A stretch of 64,000 bases of DNA from NCBI GenBank assembly GCA_963840805.1, contig CAWJAJ010000006.1, forward strand, positions 186,001-250,000, given 5' to 3'. The position numbers and the translations under genes are program-made. Each line of letters opens with the position of its first letter. Position 1 is the stretch's first letter. Below are positions 34,263-43,924 of this stretch, in pieces. Under the pieces are notes generated by a model that saw nothing but the letters and a program-made list of their open reading frames with translations, had not been told where the DNA came from and made no database searches. Source of the DNA: CADEEN01 sp963840805 (lineage in GTDB: Bacteria; Pseudomonadota; Gammaproteobacteria; Burkholderiales; Burkholderiaceae_C).

Positions 34263-36920
34263 TTGAACACCATCCACTCGACCCGTCCCGAGCGCCGTCG
34301 CGGCCGTTTCGCCCTCTCGGCGGTGGCTGCTGCCGCGCTGGCGCTGGCTGCCTCGGGCAGCTGGGCACTCGGCCTGGGCCGCATGGCGGTGCAGTCGGCC
34401 TTGGGCGAGAACCTGCGTGCCGAAATCGACGTCACCAGCATCACGCCCGAGGAGGCGGCATCGTTGCGCGTTCGCATTGCGCCGCCCGAGGCCTACCGCG
34501 CTGCGGGTGTCGACTACAGCGCGGCGCTGCCGGGCACGCAAGTCACACTGGCGCGCCGTGCGGATGGCCGGCCCTACCTGCGCATCGCGAGCGACCGTGT
34601 CGTGCAGGAGCCGTTCGTCGACGTGATCCTCGAGATGAATTGGTCCAGTGGTCGGCTGGTGCGCGAGTACACGATGCTGCTGGATCCGCCGACGCGGACG
34701 GCTGCCGCACCGCCGCCCCCGCCGGCAGCCGTCGCGCCGGCGATCTCCGCGGCGCCGGCGCCTGCGCCATCGCCTGCTCCGCGCGCCGCCGTAGCGCCGC
34801 CAGCGCCCGCGCCGCGCGCTGCCGCACCCGCACCGGCTGCGGTGGCCGCACCGCGAGTGGCGGCCCCGACGACCCCGGCCACCCCCTCGACGTCGGGCGA
34901 CGAATACCGCGTACAGACCGGCGACACCCTGTCGCGGATCGCCGGGCGCACGCAGCGCGAGGGCGTTTCGCTCGATCAGATGCTCGTCGCGCTGTGGCGC
35001 AGCAACCCGCAAGCCTTCATCGCCAACAACATGAATCGGCTGAAAGCCGGCTCGACCTTGTCGGTGCCTTCGGCGGCGGCTGCGAAGGAAGTGGCGGTGG
35101 CCGAGGCGCGCCAGGTCATCCAAGCCCAGAGTGCCGATTTCGGCGCTTACCGCCAGCGGCTGGCCAGCGGCGTGCCGGCCGTCAAGGCGACGGAGCCGGC
35201 ACGGCAGGCGACCGGCAAGGTACAGGCCCAGGTCGACGACAAGAAGGCGGCTGCGGCCACCAGCCCCGATCGTTTGACGTTGTCGCAGGGTGGCGTTAAA
35301 CCGGGCACGGAAGCCAAGGTGTCCAAGGACACCGAGAAGAAAGAACAGACGGCTCGCGTGGCCGAGTTGGCACGCAATGTCGACGAGCTGAAGAAGCTCA
35401 AGGATGGCGCCGGCTCGCCGGCGCCGAAGCCTGGCGCTGCACCGGCTGCGCCTGTCGCCGCTGCGCCGGCCCCGGCGCCAACGCCAGCCGCCCCGGTCGT
35501 GGTCGCTGCCGCTCCGGCTCCGGCACCGGCTGCGCCGCCCGCGGCGCCCGCGCCCGCGCCCGCGGTCGCGCCGTCCCCGGCCCCGGCCCCGGCTCCGGTA
35601 GCGCCGTCGGTCGCGCCGGTCGTGGCGTCGCCAGTGGCCTCGGCGGCAGTCGCCGCCGCGTCGCCTGTGACGCCGCCGGCACCGCAGCCAGCATCGGCTC
35701 CCGCGCCAGCCGTCAAGCCTGCCGTCGTTGCCGCGCCGCCGACGGCACCGGCGGTCGAGGAGCCCGGCTTCGTTGCGAGCCTGCTCGACAACCCCTACGT
35801 GCTGCCGGGTGCTGGCTTCGTGCTGGTGTTGCTGGCGGGCCTGGGCTTCTACCGGTGGCGCAGCCGCGCCCGTACCGAGAGCGGCGAAACGTCGTTCCTC
35901 GAGAGCCGGTTGCAGCCAGATTCGTTCTTCGGCGCCAGCGGCGGTCAGCGCATCGACACGCGAGATGCGTCCGGGGCTGCGTCGTCGATGAGCTATTCGC
36001 TGAGCCAGCTGGATGCGATCGGCGACGTCGACCCTGTGGCCGAGGCTGACGTTTACCTGGCCTATGGCCGCGATCTGCAGGCCGAGGAGATCCTCAAGGA
36101 GGCGATGCGCAGCAACCCCGACCGCTTGGCCATTCGTTCCAAGCTGCTCGAGGTCTATGCCAAGCGGCGCGACACCAAGGGCTACGAATTGCTGGCAACC
36201 CAGTTGTTCTCGCTGACCCGGGGAGACGGCGACGAGTGGCACAAGGCCCAGGAGCTCGGTCAACAGATCGACCCCGAGAATCCGCTGTACCAGCCGGGTG
36301 GCCGGCCGAGCGCGGCCATGGCTGGCGGGGCCGGCGCGGTGGTGGAGCCCCTCGGCGCCAGCACGATGCCCCAGTCGGTGTTGCCACCGACGTCCAACTT
36401 CGCGCTGTCGGAGCAGCATGAAACGCCAGTGTCGCGCCCCGTCGACCTGGATCTCGATCTCGACATCGCCGCGTCGGCGCCGCCGGAGCAGCCGCTCGAA
36501 ATCACGCAGCCGATCGAACCGGCTGCGGCGCCGCCGAGCGCGGCGGCAACCGCGGCGGCAACCGCGACTGCAGCCAAGCTGGCCGACATGAACCTGCCGG
36601 TTGGTGACGCCGCAGCGGCCTCGACGACAACCGCGGCTGCATTCGACTTCGGCGGGATCTCGCTCGACCTGGGTCACTCGGCCAACGCAGGTCCGGCTGA
36701 GCCCGCGCTCGACTATTCGTCGATGCCGGGGGCGTTGGGTGGCGCTGCTGCGCCCCCCGGCGACCCGTCCGACCCGCTCGTTCGCAAATTCGAGTTGGCC
36801 GAGGAGTTCCGGCAAATCGGGGACCTCGAGGGCGCTCGCGATCTGCTGGAAGAAGTCGTCGGCAAGGCCACCGGGCCGCTGAAGTCACGCGCGCAGAGCC
36901 TGCTCGACAGCCTTGCCTGA
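34263..36920 (+). CDS. fimV: FimV-like polar peptidoglycan-binding protein
   Basis: An inner-membrane protein with a periplasmic LysM domain, related to Pseudomonas FimV and TspA, which organise the cell pole, type IV pili and twitching. The order is: signal peptide (FALSAVAAAALALAASGSWA), FimV N-terminal domain (MAVQSALGENLRAEIDV), Ala/Pro-rich linker, LysM (EYRVQTGDTLSRIAG), a second Ala/Pro linker, one transmembrane helix (VLPGAGFVLVLLAGLGFY), cytoplasmic TPR-like region (DVYLAYGRDLQAEEILKEAM) and C-terminal FimV motif (KFELAEEFRQIGDLEGARDL). I chose the TTG at 34263 for the GGGAG seven bases upstream and because it places the signal peptide correctly. Length is 885 residues. Confidence 0.9.
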   Translation: MNTIHSTRPERRRGRFALSAVAAAALALAASGSWALGLGRMAVQSALGENLRAEIDVTSITPEEAASLRVRIAPPEAYRAAGVDYSAALPGTQVTLARRADGRPYLRIASDRVVQEPFVDVILEMNWSSGRLVREYTMLLDPPTRTAAAPPPPPAAVAPAISAAPAPAPSPAPRAAVAPPAPAPRAAAPAPAAVAAPRVAAPTTPATPSTSGDEYRVQTGDTLSRIAGRTQREGVSLDQMLVALWRSNPQAFIANNMNRLKAGSTLSVPSAAAAKEVAVAEARQVIQAQSADFGAYRQRLASGVPAVKATEPARQATGKVQAQVDDKKAAAATSPDRLTLSQGGVKPGTEAKVSKDTEKKEQTARVAELARNVDELKKLKDGAGSPAPKPGAAPAAPVAAAPAPAPTPAAPVVVAAAPAPAPAAPPAAPAPAPAVAPSPAPAPAPVAPSVAPVVASPVASAAVAAASPVTPPAPQPASAPAPAVKPAVVAAPPTAPAVEEPGFVASLLDNPYVLPGAGFVLVLLAGLGFYRWRSRARTESGETSFLESRLQPDSFFGASGGQRIDTRDASGAASSMSYSLSQLDAIGDVDPVAEADVYLAYGRDLQAEEILKEAMRSNPDRLAIRSKLLEVYAKRRDTKGYELLATQLFSLTRGDGDEWHKAQELGQQIDPENPLYQPGGRPSAAMAGGAGAVVEPLGASTMPQSVLPPTSNFALSEQHETPVSRPVDLDLDLDIAASAPPEQPLEITQPIEPAAAPPSAAATAAATATAAKLADMNLPVGDAAAASTTTAAAFDFGGISLDLGHSANAGPAEPALDYSSMPGALGGAAAPPGDPSDPLVRKFELAEEFRQIGDLEGARDLLEEVVGKATGPLKSRAQSLLDSLA

Positions 36921-37737
36921 CCTCGCTCGCGACGATGCGCCGGCCTCGTGTCTGCGCATCGCGCTGGGCATCGCCTATCGGGGCGCCGCATACCACGGCT
37001 GGCAAAGCCAGCCGGACGGAGACACCGTCCAGGACCATCTGCAGCTCGCGCTTTCGCGCTTTGCCGATGCACCGGTGGTCACCGTCTGCGCCGGCCGTAC
37101 CGATGCCGGCGTGCATGCACTGAACCAGGTCGTGCACATCACGGCACCGGTCAAGCGCGACGCCTTCTCGTGGGTGCGAGGCACGAACCGCTACCTGCCG
37201 CGCGACATCGCGGTGCAGTGGTGCCGCCCGGTCGCTGATGACTTCCACGCCCGCAACAGCGCGCGCGGGCGGCGCTACGCCTACTTGCTGCTGCAGTCGC
37301 CGGTCCGGCCGGCGTTGGAGCATGGGCTCGCCGGCTGGGTCTTCCGCCCGCTCGATGGCGACGCGATGCGGGCCGCCGCCGCACACTTGGTCGGTGATCA
37401 CGACTTCTCATCGTTCCGCAGCGCCGATTGCCAGGCTGCGTCGCCGGTCAAGCGGCTCAACCGCATCGCCATTGCGCACCATGGCGCGTACTGGCGGTTC
37501 GACTTCGATGGGGTCGCCTTCCTGCACCACATGGTGCGCAACATCCTCGGTTGTCTGGTGGCCGTCGGGGCGGGTCAGCGTGGGCCCGCCTGGTTGGCCG
37601 ATGTGCTGGCCGCCCGCAGCCGCGACGCTGCGGCGCCGACCTTCGCCGCGGACGGGCTGTACTTTGTCGGGCCGTACTACGATGCCGGGCATGGGTTGCC
37701 CGAGCACACGCCGGCGTTCGACTGGCTGCCGTCCTGA
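36913..37737 (+). CDS. truA: tRNA pseudouridine(38-40) synthase
   Basis: Makes pseudouridine in the tRNA anticodon stem, 274 residues. The catalytic Asp64 is in CAGRTDAGVHALNQ. Other motifs are ALGIAYRGAAYHGWQSQPD, FHARNSARGRRYAYLL, HDFSSFRSADCQA and FLHHMVRNILGCLV. The first usable start is a TTG at 36913, overlapping the fimV stop by eight bases and so probably translationally coupled. The first in-frame ATG would remove the substrate-binding N terminus. Confidence 0.93.
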   Translation: MPDLARDDAPASCLRIALGIAYRGAAYHGWQSQPDGDTVQDHLQLALSRFADAPVVTVCAGRTDAGVHALNQVVHITAPVKRDAFSWVRGTNRYLPRDIAVQWCRPVADDFHARNSARGRRYAYLLLQSPVRPALEHGLAGWVFRPLDGDAMRAAAAHLVGDHDFSSFRSADCQAASPVKRLNRIAIAHHGAYWRFDFDGVAFLHHMVRNILGCLVAVGAGQRGPAWLADVLAARSRDAAAPTFAADGLYFVGPYYDAGHGLPEHTPAFDWLPS

Positions 37738-37752
37738 GAGTCGGACACGGCG

Positions 37753-38409
37753 ATGAACTCGCGCACCCGCATCAAGATCTGCGGCTTGACCCGCGAGGCC
37801 GATGTGGCGGCGGCCGTTGAGGCCGGGGCCGATGCACTGGGCTTCGTGCTCTATCCGAACAGCCCCCGTCACGTCAGCGCCGAGAGGGCGGCACGGTTGG
37901 CGCACGACCTGCCACCGTTCGTGACCGCGGTGCTGCTGTTCGTGAACGCCCCGGCGGGTGATGTCGCTGCCGCCAGCGCGCTGTTGCCGCAAGCCACGCT
38001 GCAATTCCACGGTGACGAGTCGCCGGCCGACTGCGACGCCACCGGCCGACCGTACCTGCGTGCGGTGCGCATGGCGCCGGGCGTCGATTTGCTAGACTTC
38101 GTGCAACGTTTTCCCAACGCCCAGGCCCTGCTGCTCGACGCCGCCGTCGACGGTTGGGGAGGGGGCGGCAAGGTGTTCGATTGGTCGCTCATTCCTCAAG
38201 ACCTGCCCGCGCCGGGCGCTCGGGTCGTTTTGTCTGGTGGGTTGAATCCTGCCAATGTGATCGATGGGGTGCTGCACGCACGGCCGTTTGCCGTTGACGT
38301 GAGCTCCGGCGTCGAGAGCGCAAAGGGCATCAAGGATGCCGCGCTGATGCGCCGGTTTTGCGAGGCGGTTCGCGAGGCCGATGCCCGCCTTGCCGACCTC
38401 GCCACCTGA
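37753..38409 (+). CDS. trpF: Phosphoribosylanthranilate isomerase
   Basis: The third-step tryptophan enzyme, a 218-residue TIM barrel. It begins RIKICGLTREADVAAAVEAG with the catalytic Cys, followed by DALGFVLYPNSPRHVS, LQFHGDESP and the phosphate-binding end LSGGLNPANV and VDVSSGVESAKGIKD. It lies just after truA and starts the trpFBA run. Confidence 0.95.
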   Translation: MNSRTRIKICGLTREADVAAAVEAGADALGFVLYPNSPRHVSAERAARLAHDLPPFVTAVLLFVNAPAGDVAAASALLPQATLQFHGDESPADCDATGRPYLRAVRMAPGVDLLDFVQRFPNAQALLLDAAVDGWGGGGKVFDWSLIPQDLPAPGARVVLSGGLNPANVIDGVLHARPFAVDVSSGVESAKGIKDAALMRRFCEAVREADARLADLAT

Positions 38410-38424
38410 ACCCTGGACCCTGTC

Positions 38425-39663
38425 ATGCTGAACTATGCCCAACCCGATGCCCGCGGGCACTTCGGGCCCTATGGCGGCACCTTCGTGGCCGAGACGCTGA
38501 TTCATGCCCTCGACGAGTTGAAGGCGGCCTACGAGCACTACCGTAACGACGCCGAATTCGTTGCCGAGTTCAAGAGCGAGCTGGCGCACTTCGTCGGGCG
38601 GCCGAGCCCGGTGTATCACGCGGCGCGGCTCTCGCGCGAGATCGGCGGCGCGCAGATTTACCTCAAGCGTGAGGACCTCAACCACACCGGCGCGCACAAG
38701 ATCAACAACACCATCGGGCAGGCGCTATTGGCACGGCGCATGGGCAAGCCGCGCGTGATCGCCGAGACAGGCGCCGGCCAGCACGGCGTGGCCACGGCAA
38801 CGGTGGCCGCGCGCTGGGGCATGGAGTGCGTGGTCTACATGGGCAGCGAAGACGTCAAGCGCCAGTCACCCAATGTCTACCGCATGCACCTGCTCGGCGC
38901 CAAGGTGGTGCCGGTCGAGAGCGGTTCGCGCACGCTGAAGGACGCGCTCAACGAGGCGTTGCGCGACTGGGTCACCAACGTCGAGAACACCTTCTACATC
39001 ATCGGCACGGTGGCCGGCCCGCACCCGTACCCGATGATGGTGCGTGACTTCCAGCGCGTGATCGGCGACGAGTGCCTGGTGCAGATGCCGGAGATGATCG
39101 GTCGCCAGCCCGACGCGGTGATCGCCTGCGTGGGCGGCGGCAGCAACGCGATGGGCATCTTCTACCCGTACATCGAACATGAAGGCGTGCGGCTGATCGG
39201 CGTCGAGGCGGCGGGCCTGGGTCTGGATTCCGGCAAGCACTCGGCATCATTGATTGCCGGCTCGCCCGGCGTGCTGCACGGCAACCGCACCTACCTGCTG
39301 CAGGACGCCGACGGCCAGATCACCGAGACGCATTCGGTCTCGGCCGGACTCGACTATCCCGGCGTCGGCCCCGAGCACGCCTACCTGAAGGACATTGGCC
39401 GCGCCGAGTACGTCGGCATCACCGATGACGAGGCGTTGGCGACTTTCCATCGCCTGTGCCGCACCGAAGGCATCATCCCCGCGCTCGAATCGAGCCACGC
39501 GGTGGCCTACGCGATGAAGCTGGCGGCGACGATGCGCACCGACCAACACCTGCTGGTCAACCTGTCGGGTCGCGGCGACAAGGACATCGGCACGGTCGCC
39601 GACCTGTCGGGCGCCGAGTTCTTCTGTCGCCCGTCGTGCAAGGGCCAGGCGGTGAAGCGATGA
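38425..39663 (+). CDS. trpB: Tryptophan synthase beta chain
   Basis: Joins indole and serine to tryptophan with PLP, 412 residues. The PLP lysine is in EDLNHTGAHKINN; other motifs are ETGAGQHGVATATVAA, the phosphate loop CVGGGSNAMGIF and LSGRGDKD. It opens YAQPDARGHFGPYGGTFVAE. Its stop overlaps the trpA ATG, matching the channelled alpha-beta complex. Confidence 0.96.
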   Translation: MLNYAQPDARGHFGPYGGTFVAETLIHALDELKAAYEHYRNDAEFVAEFKSELAHFVGRPSPVYHAARLSREIGGAQIYLKREDLNHTGAHKINNTIGQALLARRMGKPRVIAETGAGQHGVATATVAARWGMECVVYMGSEDVKRQSPNVYRMHLLGAKVVPVESGSRTLKDALNEALRDWVTNVENTFYIIGTVAGPHPYPMMVRDFQRVIGDECLVQMPEMIGRQPDAVIACVGGGSNAMGIFYPYIEHEGVRLIGVEAAGLGLDSGKHSASLIAGSPGVLHGNRTYLLQDADGQITETHSVSAGLDYPGVGPEHAYLKDIGRAEYVGITDDEALATFHRLCRTEGIIPALESSHAVAYAMKLAATMRTDQHLLVNLSGRGDKDIGTVADLSGAEFFCRPSCKGQAVKR

Positions 39664-40481
39664 GCCGCCTCGCAGCGAGCCTGGGCGCCTTGAAGAGGCA
39701 AGGCCGCAAGGCCTTGATTCCCTACATCTGCGCTGGCGATCCGTTGCCCGAGGCGACCGTCGACGTGATGCTGGCGATGGCGGATGCCGGCGCCGATGTC
39801 ATCGAGCTCGGCGTGCCGTTCTCCGATCCGATGGCCGACGGCCCAGTGATCCAGAAGGCCTCCGAGCGCGCGCTGGCCAAGGGCATCGGCATGAGCCAGG
39901 TGCTGGCCTTCGTGCGCGCCTTTCGCGAACGAAACGCCGTGACGCCGGTGGTGCTGATGGGCTACGCCAATCCGATCGAGCGCTACGGCATCCCGCGCTT
40001 CATCGCCGACGCCAAGGCCGCCGGCGTCGACGGCGTGCTGGTGGTCGACTACCCGCCCGAGGAGGCCGAGCCGTTTGCCGAGGCGTTGAAGGCAGTTGCG
40101 CTCGATCCGATCTTCCTGCTCGCGCCGACATCGACCGAACAGCGCATGAAGGACGTCGGCCGCATCGCCAGTGGCTACGTCTATTACGTGTCGCTGAAAG
40201 GCGTGACGGGCGCCGGCCACCTCGACACCGATGCCGTCGCGGCGGTGCTGCCGCGCATTCGCGAACACGTGAAGGTGCCGCTGGGAGTGGGCTTCGGCAT
40301 CCGCGACGCCGCCACCGCGAAGGCGGTGGCCCGCTCGGCCGACGCGGTGGTGATCGGCTCGGCACTGGTGCAACTGCTGGAGGCGCAAACGCGCGATACT
40401 CTGGCGCCCGCGGCCGCGGCGTTCATTGCCGGAATCCGTGCCGCGCTGGATGACCACGCCAACGAAGGGATGCCCTCATGA
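39660..40481 (+). CDS. trpA: Tryptophan synthase alpha chain
   Basis: Cleaves indole-3-glycerol phosphate to indole, 273 residues. The catalytic Glu and Asp are in VIELGVPFSDPMADGPVIQK and GVLVVDYPPEEAEPF. The phosphate site is near PLGVGFGIRDAATA. The ATG overlaps the trpB stop and its own stop overlaps the accD ATG. Confidence 0.96.
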   Translation: MSRLAASLGALKRQGRKALIPYICAGDPLPEATVDVMLAMADAGADVIELGVPFSDPMADGPVIQKASERALAKGIGMSQVLAFVRAFRERNAVTPVVLMGYANPIERYGIPRFIADAKAAGVDGVLVVDYPPEEAEPFAEALKAVALDPIFLLAPTSTEQRMKDVGRIASGYVYYVSLKGVTGAGHLDTDAVAAVLPRIREHVKVPLGVGFGIRDAATAKAVARSADAVVIGSALVQLLEAQTRDTLAPAAAAFIAGIRAALDDHANEGMPS

Positions 40482-41350
40482 GCTGGCTCGAAAAGCTGCT
40501 GCCGCCGAAGATGCAGCCCACCGACCCGAGCGAGCGCCGCACGGTGCCCGAGGGCCTGTGGATCAAGTGCCCGTCGTGCGAAACGGTGCTCTACAAGACC
40601 GACCTCGACCAGAACCAGAACGTCTGTCCGAAGTGCGACCACCACCATCGCATCGGCGCAAGGGCGCGGCTCGATGCCTTCCTGGACCCCGAAGGCCGCT
40701 ACGAAATCGGCCAGGAAGTGGTGCCGGTCGATGCGCTGAAGTTCAAGGACAGCAAGAAGTACCCCGAGCGCCTGCGCGACGCGCTCGAGGCCACCGGCGA
40801 GACCGATGCGCTGATCGTCGTCGGTGGCGCCGTGCATACGATCCCGGTGGTGACCGCGTGCTTCGAGTTCGACTTCATGGGTGGTTCGATGGGGTCGGTG
40901 GTCGGCGAGCGCTTCGTGCGCGGCGTCGAGGCCGCCATCGAACAGAAGGTACCGTTCATCTGCTTCACCGCAACGGGCGGCGCGCGCATGCAGGAAGGCC
41001 TGCTCTCGCTGATGCAGATGGCCAAGACCAATGCCTCGCTGACCCACCTGGCGAAGGCGGGCCTGCCGTTCATCAGCGTGCTCACCGATCCGACGATGGG
41101 TGGCGTGTCGGCGGGCTTTGCGTTCATGGGTGATGTCGTGATCGCCGAGCCGAAGGCGCTGATCGGTTTCGCCGGGCCGCGTGTGATCGAGAACACCGTG
41201 CGCGAGAAGCTCCCCGAGGGCTTCCAGCGCAGCGAGTTCCTGCTGCAGAAGGGTGCGCTCGACATGATCGTCGACCGCCGCCAGCTTCGCGGCACGATCG
41301 CACGCACGCTGGCGATGTTGCAGCGCCTGAGCGCCGACGCCGTCGCGTGA
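40478..41350 (+). CDS. accD: Acetyl-CoA carboxylase carboxyltransferase beta subunit
   Basis: Part of the heterotetramer that makes malonyl-CoA, 290 residues. A zinc ribbon is given by IKCPSCETVLYKTDL and CPKCDHHHRIGA. The crotonase-like region has FTATGGARMQEGLLSLMQMA, TDPTMGGVSAGFAFMGDV and IGFAGPRVIENTV. It overlaps trpA upstream and folC downstream. Confidence 0.96.
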   Translation: MSWLEKLLPPKMQPTDPSERRTVPEGLWIKCPSCETVLYKTDLDQNQNVCPKCDHHHRIGARARLDAFLDPEGRYEIGQEVVPVDALKFKDSKKYPERLRDALEATGETDALIVVGGAVHTIPVVTACFEFDFMGGSMGSVVGERFVRGVEAAIEQKVPFICFTATGGARMQEGLLSLMQMAKTNASLTHLAKAGLPFISVLTDPTMGGVSAGFAFMGDVVIAEPKALIGFAGPRVIENTVREKLPEGFQRSEFLLQKGALDMIVDRRQLRGTIARTLAMLQRLSADAVA

Positions 41351-42633
41351 CCCGGCCCACGCTGGAGGCCTGGCTCGCGCACTGCGAGCGGATGCACCCT
41401 GTTTCGATGGACCTGTCGCTCGAGCGAACGGTGCAGGTCCGCCAGCGCCTCGGCCTGGCCTTCGAGGTGCCAGTGGTCACGGTGGCCGGCACCAACGGCA
41501 AGGGGTCGACCTGCGCGATGCTGGAGTCGATCGCCCTCGCGGCAGGCTGGCGCGTCGGCACCTACCAGAAACCCGAATTGGTGCACTTCGAGGAGCGCTG
41601 CCGCGTCGGCGGCCGGCCGGTCGCCGCGGCCGAACTGTTGCCGCACTTCGAAGCGGTCGAAGCCGCCCGCGGCGACATCACACTGACCAAGTTCGAGTTC
41701 ACGACGCTGGCGATCGCGCGCCTGCTCAGTTTGGCGCCGCTGGATTTGGTGATCCTCGAGGTCGGCCTCGGTGGCCGCTACGACGCGGTCAACGCGATCG
41801 ATGCCGACTGCGCGGTGATCACCAGCATCGACCTCGATCACACCGAGTACCTCGGCCCCGACCGCGAGTCGATCGGCCTGGAAAAGGCGCAGATCATGCG
41901 TCGCGGCCGGCCGGCCATCGTCAGCGACCCGTTGCCGCCGCGCTCGGTGGTGGCGCACGCCGAGGCCATCGGTGCCGATCTGTGGTTGGTCGGCCGCGAT
42001 TTCAGCCACGCCGGGGACCGCCAGCAGTGGCGCTGGTCGGGCCGCGATCGCCGTTACGGTGGCCTGGCGTATCCCTCGCTGCGCGGCGCCAACCAGTTGT
42101 TGAACGCTGCGGGGGCGTTGGCGGTGTTCGAGGCCTTGCATGAGCGCCTGCCGGTGCCGGCGCAGGCGGTGCGGCAGGGGTTGGCCACGGTCGAGTTGCC
42201 CGGGCGCTTCCAGATCGTGCCTGGCCAGCCGACGCTGGTGCTCGACGTGGCGCATAACCCGCATGCGGTCGCCGCGTTGGCGCTCAACCTCGACCAGATG
42301 GGCTTCTATCCGCGCACGCATGCGGTATTCGGTGCCATGCACGACAAGGACCTGGCTGGCGTGATTGCGCGGGTGGCGCCGCTGATCGATGCCTGGTACT
42401 GCACCGATCTGCCGCTGCCACGCGCCGCGAGCGCGGCCCACCTCGCGCAGCGCATCGGCGAGACGCGGCCCGGTGCCGCGGCAAGCACGCATGCCGATCC
42501 GTCGGCGGCCCTGGCCGCTGCCGTCGAGGCGGCCGACCCCGCTGATAGAATTTTGGTGTTCGGCTCGTTTCTCACCGTGGGTGGCGTGCTGCGGCAAGGC
42601 CTGCCGCGCCTGGGCGCCCGACACGCGGCGTAG
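41347..42633 (+). CDS. folC: Dihydrofolate synthase / folylpolyglutamate synthase
   Basis: Adds glutamate to dihydropteroate and folates with ATP, 428 residues. The Mur-ligase-type P-loop is VAGTNGKGSTCAMLE. Further motifs are TKFEFTTLAIARLLS, EVGLGGRYDAVNAIDAD, the SIDLDHTEYLG metal region and LDVAHNPHAVAALA. The GTG start overlaps the accD stop. Confidence 0.95.
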   Translation: MTRPTLEAWLAHCERMHPVSMDLSLERTVQVRQRLGLAFEVPVVTVAGTNGKGSTCAMLESIALAAGWRVGTYQKPELVHFEERCRVGGRPVAAAELLPHFEAVEAARGDITLTKFEFTTLAIARLLSLAPLDLVILEVGLGGRYDAVNAIDADCAVITSIDLDHTEYLGPDRESIGLEKAQIMRRGRPAIVSDPLPPRSVVAHAEAIGADLWLVGRDFSHAGDRQQWRWSGRDRRYGGLAYPSLRGANQLLNAAGALAVFEALHERLPVPAQAVRQGLATVELPGRFQIVPGQPTLVLDVAHNPHAVAALALNLDQMGFYPRTHAVFGAMHDKDLAGVIARVAPLIDAWYCTDLPLPRAASAAHLAQRIGETRPGAAASTHADPSAALAAAVEAADPADRILVFGSFLTVGGVLRQGLPRLGARHAA

Positions 42634-42708
42634 GCGCTGCTTGCAGCTGCCGGCACGCCGCCCACCGCCTGCAGCCCCAACGCATCGACACGCCACGACA
42701 AGCCTCGC

Positions 42709-43413
42709 ATGGGTCTGTTTTCGATCTTCAAGCGCCCGGGTGGCGCGGCACCGGCCGCAGCCGCCGGCGACGCGGCACTGGCGGTCGATTCGGCACGCAT
42801 GCGCGCGCGGCGGCGCCTGATCGGCGCGGTGGTGTTGCTCGGCATCGGCGTGATCGCCTTTCCGCTGTTGTTCGAGACGCAGCCGCGACCGATTCCCGTT
42901 GATATCGCGATCGAGATTCCGCGCAAGGAGGGCGCGCCGGCGCTCGTGGTGCCCCCACCGCGGCCCGCAGCCACCGCAGCGTCCAAGCCGGTCGGCGTGC
43001 TGCCGGTGATCACCGAATCGAAGGCGGGCGCTGACAAGGCCGTCGCGCCGCCGCCGTCGCCTCCGAAGCCCGAGGTTGCGGCGAAGCCGGACGCGCCGAA
43101 GGTCGAAGCACGCGGCGCAACGCCGCCGGCGTCGTCACCGCCCAGTCGCCTGGACAAGACCGAAGCGCCGCTCGCCGAGGCCAAGGGCCGCTTCGTCGTG
43201 CAGATCGGTGCCTTCGCCGACGCCGCGGTCGCGCGCGAGACGCGCGCCAAGGTCGAGAAGCTCGGCTTGCGCACCTACACCCAGGCCGTCGAGACCGACA
43301 ACGGCAAGCGCACGCGGGTGCGGCTGGGGCCGTACGGGTCGCGTGATGAAGCCGAGGCTGCTGCGGCCAAGGTCAAGGCCGCCGGCCTGCCGGCAGCCGT
43401 GCTCACGCTATGA
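42709..43413 (+). CDS. SPOR-domain membrane protein (DedD-like)
   Basis: A cell-division-associated protein of 234 residues. The cytoplasmic N terminus leads to one transmembrane helix (LIGAVVLLGIGVIAFPLLF), then a Pro/Ala-rich periplasmic linker and a C-terminal SPOR domain (GRFVVQIGAFADAAVARETR; VRLGPYGSRDEAEAAA) that binds denuded glycan at the septum. It lies in the standard folC-SPOR-cvpA-purF order, and its stop overlaps the cvpA ATG. Confidence 0.9.
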   Translation: MGLFSIFKRPGGAAPAAAAGDAALAVDSARMRARRRLIGAVVLLGIGVIAFPLLFETQPRPIPVDIAIEIPRKEGAPALVVPPPRPAATAASKPVGVLPVITESKAGADKAVAPPPSPPKPEVAAKPDAPKVEARGATPPASSPPSRLDKTEAPLAEAKGRFVVQIGAFADAAVARETRAKVEKLGLRTYTQAVETDNGKRTRVRLGPYGSRDEAEAAAAKVKAAGLPAAVLTL

Positions 43414-43910
43414 ACTTCGCGTCGCTTGGCTGGGTCGACTGGGCGCTGCTCGCGTTGCTCGCGCTGTCGATCGCGGTGGGCCTGTGGCGCGGTCTGGTGT
43501 TCGAGGTCCTGTCGTTGCTGGGCTGGGTTGCGGCCTATATCGCGGCGCAGGCGTTCGCACCGGCGGTGGCCATTCATGTGCCCGTCGGCACGCCCGGCGG
43601 CGCGATCAATCTGGCCGCGGCATTCGCGGTGGTGTTCGTGCTGGCGCTGATCGCGTGGGCGCTGGCCTCGCGCCTGCTGCGCCTGTTGATCCATGCCACA
43701 CCGCTGCAACTGGTCGATCGCGCGCTCGGCGGCGGTTTTGGCCTGTTGCGGGGCGCCGTGCTGCTGCTGGCGGTCGCCAGCGTGGTGTCGCTGACGCCGG
43801 CTTCGCGCTCGCCGGCCTGGCAGCGTTCGCAAGGCGCAGCCTGGCTCGTCACGGGATTGCAGACCCTGAAGCCGGTGTTGCCGGAACCCTTCGCGCAACG
43901 CCTGCCCTGA
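43410..43910 (+). CDS. cvpA: CvpA family membrane protein
   Basis: An inner-membrane protein of 166 residues with four hydrophobic segments, opening WVDWALLALLALSIAVGLWR and GLVFEVLSLLGWVAAYIAA. The family is linked to colicin V production and envelope homeostasis; its molecular role is not established. It precedes purF, as in many proteobacteria. Confidence 0.9.
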   Translation: MNFASLGWVDWALLALLALSIAVGLWRGLVFEVLSLLGWVAAYIAAQAFAPAVAIHVPVGTPGGAINLAAAFAVVFVLALIAWALASRLLRLLIHATPLQLVDRALGGGFGLLRGAVLLLAVASVVSLTPASRSPAWQRSQGAAWLVTGLQTLKPVLPEPFAQRLP

Positions 43911-43924
43911 AAGGACAATGGGCC

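Noticed and set aside
34248..36815. 855-codon minus-strand frame opposite fimV
   Set aside because: Arg/Gly-rich shadow of the Ala/Pro-rich FimV linker, with no domain.
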